From assembly GCA_045646385.1 (NCBI GenBank), contig JAZRKQ010000023.1, positions 1 to 39,671 on the forward strand: 39,671 bases of DNA, read 5' to 3'. Of this stretch, positions 16,056 to 24,485 are shown piece after piece. The translations under genes and the position numbers were made by a program. The stretch comes from SIG455 sp045646385. GTDB lineage: Bacteria; Bacillota; Clostridia; UMGS1810. Each line of letters starts with the position of its first letter. Position 1 is the first letter of the stretch. The notes under the pieces are model-generated. The model saw nothing but the letters and a program-made list of their open reading frames with translations, searched no databases and was not told the origin of the DNA.

Positions 16056-18293
16056 ATGAGCAATCTTTTAACAGGACTTAACGATATGCAGGAAAAAGCA
16101 GTTACCACAACTGAGGGTGCTGTTTTGGTTATAGCGGGTGCAGGTAGTGGTAAAACCACCGTTATCACACGCAGAATAGGATACATTATAGAACAGGGAC
16201 TCGCACAACCGTGGCAGATTTTAGCGATTACATTTACAAACAAAGCCGCCGCTGAGATGCTTGAGCGTGTCGGCAAACTGTTCCCCGAAGCAGCGGGCGA
16301 TATGTGGGTTAAAACATTCCATTCAACTTGTTTGCGTATGCTCCGCCGTGATATTGACAAACTCGGCTACAGTTCAAATTTTAACATATACGATACCACC
16401 GACCAGAAGAGATTAGTAAAAGAGTGCATTGCATCGTGTGGTTTCAGCGAGGAGAATTATCCCGTTAAATCTGTTTTGAACGCCATCAGCAGTGCAAAAA
16501 ACAGAAGCCTTAGCGCAGACGGCTTTGCCGCAGAAAACGCAGGCGATTTTCGTGGATCCAACTATGCAAAGATGTATCAACTATACGAAAAGAGGTTAAA
16601 AGAAAATAACGCGCTTGATTTTGACGACCTGCTTTTAAAAACTGTTGAACTTTTTGAAAAACACCCCGATGTGCTGGATTATTATCAACGCAAGTTCAAA
16701 TACATAATGGTTGACGAGTATCAGGACACCAACCACGTTCAGTACAAACTGGTTGCAATGCTTGCCGCCAGAAGCAAAAACTTATGCGTTGTCGGTGACG
16801 ACGACCAGAGTATTTATAAATTTCGCGGTGCAGATATAAGCAATATTTTAGACTTTGAAAGTCAGTTTAAAGATGCGGTTAATATAAAACTTGAGCAGAA
16901 CTACCGTTCTACGCAGAATATTTTAACTGCCGCTAACGAGGTTATCTGCCACAACTACGGCAGAAAAGGTAAAAACCTCTGGACAGACAGCGGTGAGGGC
17001 GAAAAAATTACTTTAAAAGCCGCTACCAACCAGATTGATGAGGCAATGTATATCGGTGGCGAGATAGAAAAACTGGTTAAAAGCGGTGAGTATGCATACA
17101 GCGATTGTGCCGTGCTATACCGTACCAATGCACAGACACGTTCTTTTGAAGAAAACTTTACCTGCCCGTACAGAATACTTTCCGGATTGCGCTTCTACGA
17201 CCGCAAGGAAATCAAAGATATACTTTCATACATACGTGTACTGTTTAACCCGAGCGACGATGTTAACCTATCACGCATTATAAATACACCCAAACGAGGT
17301 ATAGGTGACACCACCATAAGCAAAATATCTGCTATGGCACAAAGCGTCGGCAAAAGTATGTTCGACATTTTAACCGACCCGCTTTATTTAGAGCCGCTTG
17401 GTCGTGCCAGATTAAAGTTAGAGGAATTTGCCTCAATGATACTCGATTTGCGCGCGATGGTAGGCAATGTACCGCTTACTGAACTTTTTGACGCTATTTA
17501 CGAAAAATCGGGGTATATGGAATCTCTGCTTGCCGAAAAAACTGCCGAAGCAATGGGCAGAATAGAAAACTTAGACGAGTTTAAATCCAAAGCCGCAGAG
17601 TACGAGGCTAATGTAGAAAACCCGACTTTTGAGGGCTTTCTGGACAATATTTCGCTTGTTTCAGATGTAGACAACTACGACGAGGAGCAAAATGCTGTTG
17701 TTATGATGACTCTGCACAGCGCAAAGGGACTGGAATTCCCCGTAGTATTTATATGCGGTATGGAAACAGGACTTTTCCCCGGTGTGATGGCAGAGATGAA
17801 CGACGAAGAAATGGAAGAAGAACGCAGGCTTTGTTATGTGGGAATTACACGTGCAAAGAAAAAACTCTACCTTACCTATGCTCAGCAGCGTATGATGTAC
17901 GGCAAAACAGAAAGCCGTCTGCCGAGTAAGTTTATAGGCGAGATCCCCTCAAACCTTATTTACAGAGAGCCTGACCCCAATGCAAGGGTATACCACTTTG
18001 ACACAAATAGCGAAAATAAATACGCAAGCCGCACAAATACACTCGGTACTAAAGAGAACTTAAACAGCGTGCTTTCTACATTTGGTATAGGCACAGCCGC
18101 ATCAAAGATAGCCGAGGCATCATCTGCCCCGTGTGAGTTTAAAAAAGGCGATAAAGTCCGCCATAAAAAGTTTGGTGACGGTATGATTACGGAAATCACT
18201 CAAACAGGCGGTGATGCCGAACTTGAGATTTTGTTTGACAGAGTAGGCACAAGAAGACTGCTTTCGTCTTTTGCCAGACTTGAAAAGATTTGA
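16056..18293 (+). CDS. pcrA: ATP-dependent 3'-5' DNA helicase PcrA/UvrD
   Basis: PcrA is the superfamily 1 helicase of Gram-positive bacteria for repair, rolling-circle replication and removal of RecA filaments. The 745-aa protein has motif I AGAGSGKTTVITRR, motif Ia AITFTNKAAAEM, motif II VDEYQDTN, motif III GDDDQSIYKFRGA, motif IV EQNYRST, motif V TLHSAKGLEFPVVF and motif VI YVGITRAKKKLYL. The C-terminal 60 residues form the tudor-like domain (FKKGDKVRHKKFGDGMI) that binds RNA polymerase in B. subtilis PcrA. It sits 4 bp after ysxC. Confidence 0.96.
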   Translation: MSNLLTGLNDMQEKAVTTTEGAVLVIAGAGSGKTTVITRRIGYIIEQGLAQPWQILAITFTNKAAAEMLERVGKLFPEAAGDMWVKTFHSTCLRMLRRDIDKLGYSSNFNIYDTTDQKRLVKECIASCGFSEENYPVKSVLNAISSAKNRSLSADGFAAENAGDFRGSNYAKMYQLYEKRLKENNALDFDDLLLKTVELFEKHPDVLDYYQRKFKYIMVDEYQDTNHVQYKLVAMLAARSKNLCVVGDDDQSIYKFRGADISNILDFESQFKDAVNIKLEQNYRSTQNILTAANEVICHNYGRKGKNLWTDSGEGEKITLKAATNQIDEAMYIGGEIEKLVKSGEYAYSDCAVLYRTNAQTRSFEENFTCPYRILSGLRFYDRKEIKDILSYIRVLFNPSDDVNLSRIINTPKRGIGDTTISKISAMAQSVGKSMFDILTDPLYLEPLGRARLKLEEFASMILDLRAMVGNVPLTELFDAIYEKSGYMESLLAEKTAEAMGRIENLDEFKSKAAEYEANVENPTFEGFLDNISLVSDVDNYDEEQNAVVMMTLHSAKGLEFPVVFICGMETGLFPGVMAEMNDEEMEEERRLCYVGITRAKKKLYLTYAQQRMMYGKTESRLPSKFIGEIPSNLIYREPDPNARVYHFDTNSENKYASRTNTLGTKENLNSVLSTFGIGTAASKIAEASSAPCEFKKGDKVRHKKFGDGMITEITQTGGDAELEILFDRVGTRRLLSSFARLEKI

Positions 18294-18304
18294 GGAATGT
18301 GAAT

Positions 18305-18616
18305 ATGAACAAAAATTTCAGAGACGAAAATACCGATATGCTTATGCGTGCGGTGATGTCTGCCGACAGTATCGACGAGTGCTACGACTTTTTCAGAGAT
18401 TTGTGCACCGATGGCGAGATAAAGATTATGTCGCAACGCCTTCAGGTGGCACGTATGCTTAAAGAAAAGTATGTATACAGCGATATTGTTAAAAAAACAG
18501 AGGTGGGCACGGCTACTATCAGCCGAGTAAGCAACACGCTTGCAAATGGTACGGGCGGTTATGCAAAAGCGATTGAGCGCGCCGAGAGCAAATCGTGCGG
18601 AGGGGAAACAATTTGA
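18305..18616 (+). CDS. TrpR-like regulator, YerC/YecD family
   Basis: This 103-aa protein has the TrpR/YerC fold signature: DGEIKIMSQRLQVARMLKEK followed by the recognition region SDIVKKTEVGTATISRVSNTL. YerC-type proteins are small DNA-binding proteins, often encoded near pcrA. ATG 18305 lies nine bases after GAGG; an in-frame TTG at 18290 overlaps the pcrA stop and lacks a site. The next gene starts inside its stop codon. Confidence 0.88.
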   Translation: MNKNFRDENTDMLMRAVMSADSIDECYDFFRDLCTDGEIKIMSQRLQVARMLKEKYVYSDIVKKTEVGTATISRVSNTLANGTGGYAKAIERAESKSCGGETI

Positions 18617-19344
18617 ATAGTTATGGCGAATTTGCTTTGGTTTATGATAAACTGACGTTTGATGTTGACTATGCTTCAAGATGTGATTATCTTGAAAAGA
18701 TTTTCGACCGGCACAAATCCCAAAAGCCCGAACTAATTGTTGATCTTGCGTGCGGAACAGGCAGTATGTGCTTGGAACTTGACAAGCGCGGATATGATAT
18801 GATAGGCATTGATTTATCTTCCGATATGCTCAACATTGCCGCTGAAAAAAGCGCAGGGAAAAATATTTTGTATCTTAATCAGGATATATGCGATTTTGAA
18901 CTGTACGGAACGGTTGATGTTGCTCTTTGTATGCTCGACAGTATAAACCACCTTACGGAAGATGACGATTTAGACAATCTTTTTCCACTTGTTAATAATT
19001 ACTTAAATCCCGAAGGTCTTTTTATATTTGATGTCAACACAAAATATAAGTTCGAAAAAATATTGTCCGACAACATTTACACATATGAAACCGAAGATGT
19101 TTTTTACGTGTGGGAAAACAATTACGAAAACGAAATATGCGACATATACGTTAATTTCTTCGTTAAAGACGGCGAAAAGTATAAACGTATAGAACAGGCA
19201 CATTCCGAACGCTACTACAGCGGAGAACATTTGCGCCACCTTGCCGAGAAATACGGTTTTTCGGTTGAGGGTGTGTATGGTGAAATTACATTCAATTCTC
19301 CTGACACCGAGTGCCAGAGAGAGTTCTGGGTGCTTAAAAAATAA
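18613..19344 (+). CDS. Class I SAM-dependent methyltransferase
   Basis: This 243-aa Rossmann-fold methyltransferase has motif I VDLACGTGSMCLEL (SAM binding), the post-I acidic IGIDLSSDML, and a motif IV-like ALCMLDSINHL. The N-terminus (YGEFALVYDKLTFDVDY) matches the YqeM-like group, whose substrate is not well known. TTG 18613 is chosen because GGAGGGG ends seven bases before it; it overlaps the preceding stop (TTGA). Linked to the pcrA unit and to the exporter 16 bp downstream. Confidence 0.85.
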   Translation: MNSYGEFALVYDKLTFDVDYASRCDYLEKIFDRHKSQKPELIVDLACGTGSMCLELDKRGYDMIGIDLSSDMLNIAAEKSAGKNILYLNQDICDFELYGTVDVALCMLDSINHLTEDDDLDNLFPLVNNYLNPEGLFIFDVNTKYKFEKILSDNIYTYETEDVFYVWENNYENEICDIYVNFFVKDGEKYKRIEQAHSERYYSGEHLRHLAEKYGFSVEGVYGEITFNSPDTECQREFWVLKK

Positions 19345-19360
19345 CAGAAAAGAGGGTACT

Positions 19361-20236
19361 ATGAAAAGTACATCATTAAAATCTACTTTCATGTTGATTG
19401 CAACAGCGGCTATATGGGGCTTTGCATTTGTGGCACAGAGGGTTGCAGCAGACAGCATCGGTGCGTTTACTTTTAACGGAATACGCTTTATCCTTGGTGC
19501 AATCTCGCTTATACCGATTATACTTATATTTGAACGCAAAGATTTTTCGTTTGCGCGGTTTAAACGCACGTTGATATTCGGAGCGGTTACAGGTACTCTT
19601 TTATGCGCTGCATCGGGGCTTCAGCAACTTGGTGTAATCATTACGGGCAACGCAAGCAAAACTGCGTTTATAACAAGCCTTTACTCGGTATTTGTTCCGA
19701 TATTTTTAATATTTATGGGCAAAAGAACATCGCTTTTTATGTGGCTTGGTGTAATATGCGCAGTAATAGGATTGTACCTTATAAGTTTTACAGGAATTGA
19801 CGGCTTTAGCATAGGCGATATTATTACTTTAATAGGTGCGGTCATCTGGGCATTCCACGTAATAGCCATTGATCGTTTTGTAGAGCACGTAAGCCCTGTT
19901 CAGTATTCAGCAGTGCAGTTTGCCGTGTGCGGTATAGAAAGCCTTATAATAGCGTTTATTTTTGAAGATGTAGCCCTTGCACCGATATTTACTGCCGCAA
20001 TACCGATTTTATATGGCGGTATAATGTCGGCAGGTGTGGCATATACTTTGCAGGTGCTCGGACAAAGGGAGGCAGACCCTACATATGCTGCCATCATATT
20101 TGCTACAGAGCCTATATTTGCTGCAATAGGCGAGGCTATTATACTTCGCAATTTCTTATCGCCAATAGCGTATGTGGGCTGTGCAATTATTTTTGCCGGT
20201 GTTATAATATCACAATTTGGCGGTAAGAAAGCATAA
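19361..20236 (+). CDS. DMT-superfamily (EamA) transporter
   Basis: This 291-aa membrane protein has about ten transmembrane helices arranged as two EamA repeats. The first begins FMLIATAAIWGFAFVAQRVA and ends near the PIFLIFMGKR motif; the second begins near GDIITLIGAVIWAFHVIAID and holds the conserved ATEPIFAAIGEAIIL. Members export or import amino acids, purines or other small metabolites; the substrate cannot be told. ATG 19361 follows GAGGG. Terminated at 20255. Confidence 0.9.
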   Translation: MKSTSLKSTFMLIATAAIWGFAFVAQRVAADSIGAFTFNGIRFILGAISLIPIILIFERKDFSFARFKRTLIFGAVTGTLLCAASGLQQLGVIITGNASKTAFITSLYSVFVPIFLIFMGKRTSLFMWLGVICAVIGLYLISFTGIDGFSIGDIITLIGAVIWAFHVIAIDRFVEHVSPVQYSAVQFAVCGIESLIIAFIFEDVALAPIFTAAIPILYGGIMSAGVAYTLQVLGQREADPTYAAIIFATEPIFAAIGEAIILRNFLSPIAYVGCAIIFAGVIISQFGGKKA

Positions 20237-20254
20237 TAATGTTATTGTTTATAT

Positions 20255-20308
20255 AAAAAGCCTATATTTCTCATCTGAGTATATTTATGTGAGAAATATA
20301 GGCTTTTT
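20255..20308 (+). terminator. Terminator with conserved-loop motif
   Basis: A perfect 19-bp stem (20255-20273 with 20290-20308) encloses a 16-base loop containing TGAGTATATTTA and ends in a T-run. It terminates the transporter gene. Confidence 0.88.
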
Positions 20309-20329
20309 AAATTTTAAAGTTCTTATACA

Positions 20330-20379
20330 CAGATTGTGTTTTTTTGCTTGAGTATATTTAGGCAAAAAAACACAATCTG
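20330..20379. terminator. Second hairpin with the same loop motif, ahead of the amidase end
   Basis: A perfect 18-bp inverted repeat (20330-20347 with 20362-20379) encloses TTGAGTATATTTAG. The arm holds seven T/A pairs, so either strand could terminate, most usefully the leftward prophage operon whose last stop codon is at 20400. The arm sequence is unrelated to the hairpin 60 bp to the left, yet the loop motif is the same. Confidence 0.65.
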
Positions 20380-20399
20380 ATGTTATATAACTATTTTAG

Positions 20400-21137
20400 T
20401 TATTTACCCAGCACGCTTAATGCGTTTGATACCATTACTGCCGCCTGAGCACGTGTTATAGGCTCGTCAGGACGGAAAGTTCCGTCGTCAAAACCGTTTA
20501 TAATTCCATACGCTTCAAGTTTTTCTATATGTATCTGCGCCCAGTGACCGTCAATATCTGAAAGCCTTGACGTACCGCTTATAGAACCGAACGGTGCGGC
20601 AATCGCTATGGCAAAATCGTCAGCACGGGAGGATAGTTTTTCTGCATCCTGTGCATTAGTTAAAAAACCCGTTTCAATTAGCATAGCAGGGCAGGTGGTG
20701 TTGTGCAGTACGTAAAGGCGGGTGTTTAAATACTCCGTATCCACCCTTACGCCTCTGTCCATAGTGCCAAGCCGATTACATATTGCCCGTTGTACGGCCT
20801 CGGCATAACTTTCTGCCAATCCGCCCCTGCCGGCAATTAAAATTTCTGTTCCGTTTGCTGCAGGTGTACCGCTATTGCAGTGAATACTTATAAAAAAGTC
20901 ACTACCCCAGTTGTTTGATATGCGTACTCTTTCGGCAAGCGATGACGATACATCTCTGCCGAGATTATCGGTTAGGTTATTTCTGGTCATAATAACCTCG
21001 TGCCCGTTTGATACAAGCCTGTCTTTTAAAGAAGCGGCAATATTATAGGTTATGTTTTGTTCTTTTAACCCATTTATGCCGACAACACCTGTATCAACTC
21101 CTGAATAGTTATGACCTGCATCTATGCAAATGCGCAT
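20400..21137 (-). CDS. Phage-type N-acetylmuramoyl-L-alanine amidase with C-terminal SLH repeat
   Basis: Amidase_3 enzymes cut the bond between MurNAc and the stem peptide. The 245-aa protein has the zinc motifs ICIDAGHNYSG (His), a conserved Glu in INGLKEQNITYNIA, FFISIHCNSG (His), and the catalytic end MLIETGFLTNAQDA. Residues about 188-245 form one S-layer homology repeat (LSDIDGHWAQIHIEKLEAYG then DDGTFRPDEPITRAQAAVM). There is no signal peptide, as expected for a holin-dependent lysin. It is the last gene of the prophage operon. SLH repeats bind secondary cell-wall polymer, so this one likely targets the enzyme to the wall. Confidence 0.9.
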   Translation of the reverse strand: MRICIDAGHNYSGVDTGVVGINGLKEQNITYNIAASLKDRLVSNGHEVIMTRNNLTDNLGRDVSSSLAERVRISNNWGSDFFISIHCNSGTPAANGTEILIAGRGGLAESYAEAVQRAICNRLGTMDRGVRVDTEYLNTRLYVLHNTTCPAMLIETGFLTNAQDAEKLSSRADDFAIAIAAPFGSISGTSRLSDIDGHWAQIHIEKLEAYGIINGFDDGTFRPDEPITRAQAAVMVSNALSVLGK

Positions 21138-21148
21138 AGCATCACTCC

Positions 21149-21433
21149 TTAAAATATATAATTCGGGTTAGCCTCATCTACAGGAACAGCTGCCCAAGTA
21201 AAATTAGAAAAATCAAAATTAAGCGGGCATATAATTCTGCTGTGATAATGGATAACCTTTTTAGGTTCTGCGTCGGGCGAATCCTGAATATAATTCTCGG
21301 CAGATGTATCGTATATTACATATCCGTCGTCTGCCGAGGCAATATATGCGCAGGGCTGTCCGTTTCGCAGACGTCTTTCGATAGTTATATTCGGAAAATC
21401 CAGATTATTTGCTTTCTCTTCTGTAAAAATCAT
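21149..21433 (-). CDS. Small prophage protein, function unknown
   Basis: This 94-aa protein sits between a tail-appendage-like gene and the endolysin. It is acidic and predicted mostly beta, with aromatic residues near the C-terminus (FSNFTWAAVPVDE). ATG 21433 overlaps the preceding stop (ATGA); a GTG 12 bases upstream is an alternative but has poor spacing to AAGGGG. Similar small proteins occur at this place in clostridial siphophages, but no function is known to me. Confidence 0.65.
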   Translation of the reverse strand: MIFTEEKANNLDFPNITIERRLRNGQPCAYIASADDGYVIYDTSAENYIQDSPDAEPKKVIHYHSRIICPLNFDFSNFTWAAVPVDEANPNYIF

Positions 21434-22146
21434 GCTAATGTCCACCCCTTGTCTATGGCAATTTGTTGTTCTTCTTCTGTCAGTTTTGCTAAATTTTCAC
21501 TTCCTAATGTACAAGTACGTACAGTTGTACTCGTGCTTGCAGAATAATCTTTTAAAGCAGTTATTATTGACATAAGGCTTTCGTGAGTAAGCAAAGTACA
21601 ACTTGCAAAAGATATGCTGATAGGAATAGTGCCTTCAAACGTGATGTTTTGCAATGCTGTTGCTCCTGTAAATGTGTTATTTAATAATGTGGCATTTGTC
21701 AGGTTTAATCTAGGAATAGTATGTAAATTTGCTGCCTGATATACCAACTCTGTAAAATTAGTGCATTGCGATGTATCCATATCGGGTAGTTCACAAGTTG
21801 CACATTGTCGGAACCACATATTCAAAGACGGTTTATTTCGCAAGTCAACTTTTAATCCCCTACCATCTATACGCTCACGCAAGTTGCTACAACCACAAAA
21901 TTGAAAAAATGAACGAGGATCTCCAGAAGGCGGAATTATGTCATATTTTGGGTAAAAAATTTTGTTGTTCCATTCATACCCTTTAAAACCTGACGTGCCC
22001 CAAAGCATACCATTGCCGTTGTTTTGATAAGAATCCCAAAACCTGTCATATTCGCTTTTTGCTCCTGCTTCATATACCTTTTGTTCATTCTCGGCTATGG
22101 TAACATTATTTGCTGATACAGTTTCTGCTTTGTTTGATATGCTCAT
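21430..22146 (-). CDS. Phage tail-appendage-like protein with BspA/LRR-like repeats
   Basis: This 238-aa protein begins with a helical stretch (IAENEQKVYEAGAKSEYDRF) that often opens accessory proteins encoded next to clostridial phage tails. The rest has irregular leucine-rich repeat-like units (LVYQAANLHTIPRLNLTNAT, TFTGATALQNITFEG) of the BspA type, which suggests a binding surface. It overlaps genes on both sides by 4 bp. It could decorate the virion or act as a secreted or surface adhesin of the lysogen; the sequence does not decide. Confidence 0.65.
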   Translation of the reverse strand: MSISNKAETVSANNVTIAENEQKVYEAGAKSEYDRFWDSYQNNGNGMLWGTSGFKGYEWNNKIFYPKYDIIPPSGDPRSFFQFCGCSNLRERIDGRGLKVDLRNKPSLNMWFRQCATCELPDMDTSQCTNFTELVYQAANLHTIPRLNLTNATLLNNTFTGATALQNITFEGTIPISISFASCTLLTHESLMSIITALKDYSASTSTTVRTCTLGSENLAKLTEEEQQIAIDKGWTLA

Positions 22147-22700
22147 ACACCATCACCGCCAATCAGGTTGTTTTGTATTGCCATAATAGTCTTTTGCTGC
22201 GCAATAATAGTGTCAAGAGCAGTTTCTATGTCTCCCAATGTATCGGCAAAGCCCTGCTTAGCGGCATCTGCTGCGGCAATGCCCGAATCTATTGCCACAC
22301 GCTCTGCCTCTTTGGCAGCGCGCTCAAAGTAGACTTCCCATAAATCGGGGGATGGTACTGATGGTTCTGTGCCATCACGGTAAGCGCCCTCTTTTACAAT
22401 AATATGCGCAAAATCCGTACTTATGCGTACAGGGTTGTCTGTTTGAACGGTTGAGCCGTACACACCTATTGCAACAGTACCTGTATTTGAGATGACTTCT
22501 GCAGGCATAAAGCAGGAGTTTTGCGAAATTCCTACTGTATATGCAGAGCCATTTTTCATAAACACGGCAAATTTTGAAAGTCCTGACCAATCGTCAGAAA
22601 AACAAAATTCACATTTATAATATCCTGTACTGCCTGATACCGCACTTGCAGATGTATTTAAAATAATTCTGTCGCCTGAAATGTCAAATTTGTAAACCAT
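22143..22700 (-). CDS. Phage baseplate/tail-fibre-like protein
   Basis: This 185-aa protein has an N-terminal beta domain (YKFDISGDRIILNTSASAVS to about residue 115) of the kind found in BppU-like upper baseplate proteins, and a C-terminal helical region (VYFERAAKEAERVAIDSGIA) that may trimerise. ATG 22700 follows GGAGG and overlaps the holin end by 17 bp; an upstream in-frame start at 22787 lies inside the holin and is rejected. Function is inferred from position and fold pattern only. Confidence 0.6.
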   Translation of the reverse strand: MVYKFDISGDRIILNTSASAVSGSTGYYKCEFCFSDDWSGLSKFAVFMKNGSAYTVGISQNSCFMPAEVISNTGTVAIGVYGSTVQTDNPVRISTDFAHIIVKEGAYRDGTEPSVPSPDLWEVYFERAAKEAERVAIDSGIAAADAAKQGFADTLGDIETALDTIIAQQKTIMAIQNNLIGGDGV

Positions 22701-23098
22701 CTGTTTTTTCCTCCGTTTCTTTGAATTTGATGAGTATGTCAACAAACTTTTTGGGCATAGGCACCCCCAATGAGATAGCATTTTCAACTATACTGATTGC
22801 TTCGTTGGCGATATAAAAGCCTATCACTGCAGAGCGTATTTCGCCCGTGCCCATAGCGTTGCCGATCAGGTGCGCACAAGCCACAATACATAAAACAGAA
22901 ACTTTTTTAAGTATTCCGTTAAATCCTGTTCTGCTGCAAAGTTCTTTTTTGTAGATTGCAGCACACACCCGTTATGTAATCAATTGCCATCATTATTATA
23001 AGGATTTCAAGCAGCGCATCAAGTCCGCCGAAGATGTATGCAAGTCCTCCGCAGATAAACGCAAAAACAAATTTGAACCATGTAAAAATATCAGTCAT
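22684..23098 (-). pseudogene. Phage holin, split by a frameshift in a short GT repeat
   Basis: Starting at ATG 23098 behind GGAGGG, the frame encodes FVFAFICGGLAYIFGGLDAL and LIIMMAIDYITG, the first two membrane segments of the toxin-secretion/phage-lysis holin family. It then runs out of frame at a TG repeat (CACACA on the plus strand, 22962-22968) and stops at 22919. The family sequence resumes in another frame (CAAIYKKELCSRTGFNG through the third membrane segment) and ends at 22684. One more TG unit would restore a normal 138-aa holin. It may be a true loss, a phase-variable slip or a sequencing error. Confidence 0.82.
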
Positions 23099-23116
23099 TT
23101 TAAGCCCTCCTTTCTT

Positions 23117-24472
23117 TTATTCATAATCAATGTCCAATGTAGCGGCAATATCGTAAACCGCTTCAATACAGTAACATATGTTGTCTGCAAGCCCAACACC
23201 CCGCACATATCCGCCTCCGCCATAGTACAGCATTGCGGCTCCGTCGTAGTATAATGTTTTGGTATAATTTCTTCCAATGGTGAATTCTGTGCCCTTTTTA
23301 TTTACCTCGTATATCATTGGAACGGTAGTGTAATCGCTGAATGTATGCGTTACAAATTCATTTAGCAGTATTACCGCACCGGTGTCGCTCATACTGCTTG
23401 TTATTCTTGTTGGTGTTGTTGAGGCACGAATCATCTGCCCGAGCAGGTCTTTCTTTTGCGTTTCTGTCAGCGAAGAATCCTTTAAAATTTTATTGTAGAT
23501 TTTTGCAACTTCAAGCCACGCCGAGCCTTTCAGTTCTATAATTGAAGCATAGTCGGGATCGGCATCTACAATGCCTTTTGCAAACTGATAAGTAGACGGA
23601 ATAAGATTTCCGTGCCAGTAGCGTTTTTGACCCTCGTGGTTTAATATGGTGTAGTCATACGGATTCCCATATTCGTCACGCTTGTATACATATTTAAATC
23701 CTTCTTCGGCAGACATCGTTGCCTCAAAACCGTCTGCTGTGGTGATGCGGAATTCGTTTCCTGTTATACAGGTGTTTCCGTCTGCAGAACGTATGGTTAT
23801 TTTGTCGGTATCTATATATCCTGCATTAAGCCAAGGTGCATTGATAGTGTCCGCCATAAATCCGTCTGCCGTACCGATAGTGCGCCAATCCCAGTCGCCG
23901 TTTGCTTTTTTAGAATTTGCTGCGGCAAACACTCCGTCTGATATAACAATTGCTTTTGTTGGATTGTCAACATTATCAACCCAGATATCGCCGAATTGAT
24001 GAACTGTAAGACGTTTTGCTACTGATTCTTCTACCTCGCTTTGAGTTTTTTCACGCACATTGTCAATGTACTGGCTCATTATATTGCCCGACTTGTCCGT
24101 GATTTTTTCTAATTTGGATATGCCCGACAGGATTTTTTCAGTTATACTTGTGGTTGAGTTGGTGTGGTTTGAAAGAACTATGCTGCCTCTGTTTGGCTCT
24201 AAAGGGTAAAGCGTTGTTTCCACCACACGTGTAAGTATGTCAATGCCGAGTTCACGGTCTGTTACACGGATAGTATTGCCAATAGCAATATTTTTAAGGT
24301 CAACAGTTTCTATCGTATAGTCAACTTTTGGTTTGTCTATGCCGTCTTTAGTGTCGGTACTCCATAGTTTTTTTGCGGCGGTTAAAAGTTCGTTTCGTTT
24401 AAGATTCGGTATCTGGTTTACGTATTTGCCGAAAACCTCACCGTTAAATACTTTTGCATTGAAATTAGACAT
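23117..24472 (-). CDS. Chimeric protein: capsid-like N-terminus joined to tail endopeptidase/fibre
   Basis: The ORF has 451 codons and a good ribosome binding site (AGGAGG). Its first 30 or so residues (FNAKVFNGEVFGKYVNQIPN then LKRNELL) resemble the start of a phage major capsid protein, which is what the position directly after the scaffold gene demands. From about residue 30 the sequence instead matches the C-terminal part of prophage tail endopeptidase (Gp37-like) proteins: KPKVDYTIETVDLKNIAIGN, RVVETTLYPLEPNRGSIVLS and the helical ITEKILSGISKLEKITDKSG. The remainder has the beta-rich pattern of tail spikes (GFMADTINAPWLNAGYIDTD). The simplest reading is an internal deletion that fused the two genes in frame. 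The product is unlikely to form heads or a normal tail tip. Confidence 0.75.
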   Translation of the reverse strand: MSNFNAKVFNGEVFGKYVNQIPNLKRNELLTAAKKLWSTDTKDGIDKPKVDYTIETVDLKNIAIGNTIRVTDRELGIDILTRVVETTLYPLEPNRGSIVLSNHTNSTTSITEKILSGISKLEKITDKSGNIMSQYIDNVREKTQSEVEESVAKRLTVHQFGDIWVDNVDNPTKAIVISDGVFAAANSKKANGDWDWRTIGTADGFMADTINAPWLNAGYIDTDKITIRSADGNTCITGNEFRITTADGFEATMSAEEGFKYVYKRDEYGNPYDYTILNHEGQKRYWHGNLIPSTYQFAKGIVDADPDYASIIELKGSAWLEVAKIYNKILKDSSLTETQKKDLLGQMIRASTTPTRITSSMSDTGAVILLNEFVTHTFSDYTTVPMIYEVNKKGTEFTIGRNYTKTLYYDGAAMLYYGGGGYVRGVGLADNICYCIEAVYDIAATLDIDYE

Positions 24473-24485
24473 TTAAAAAATCCTC

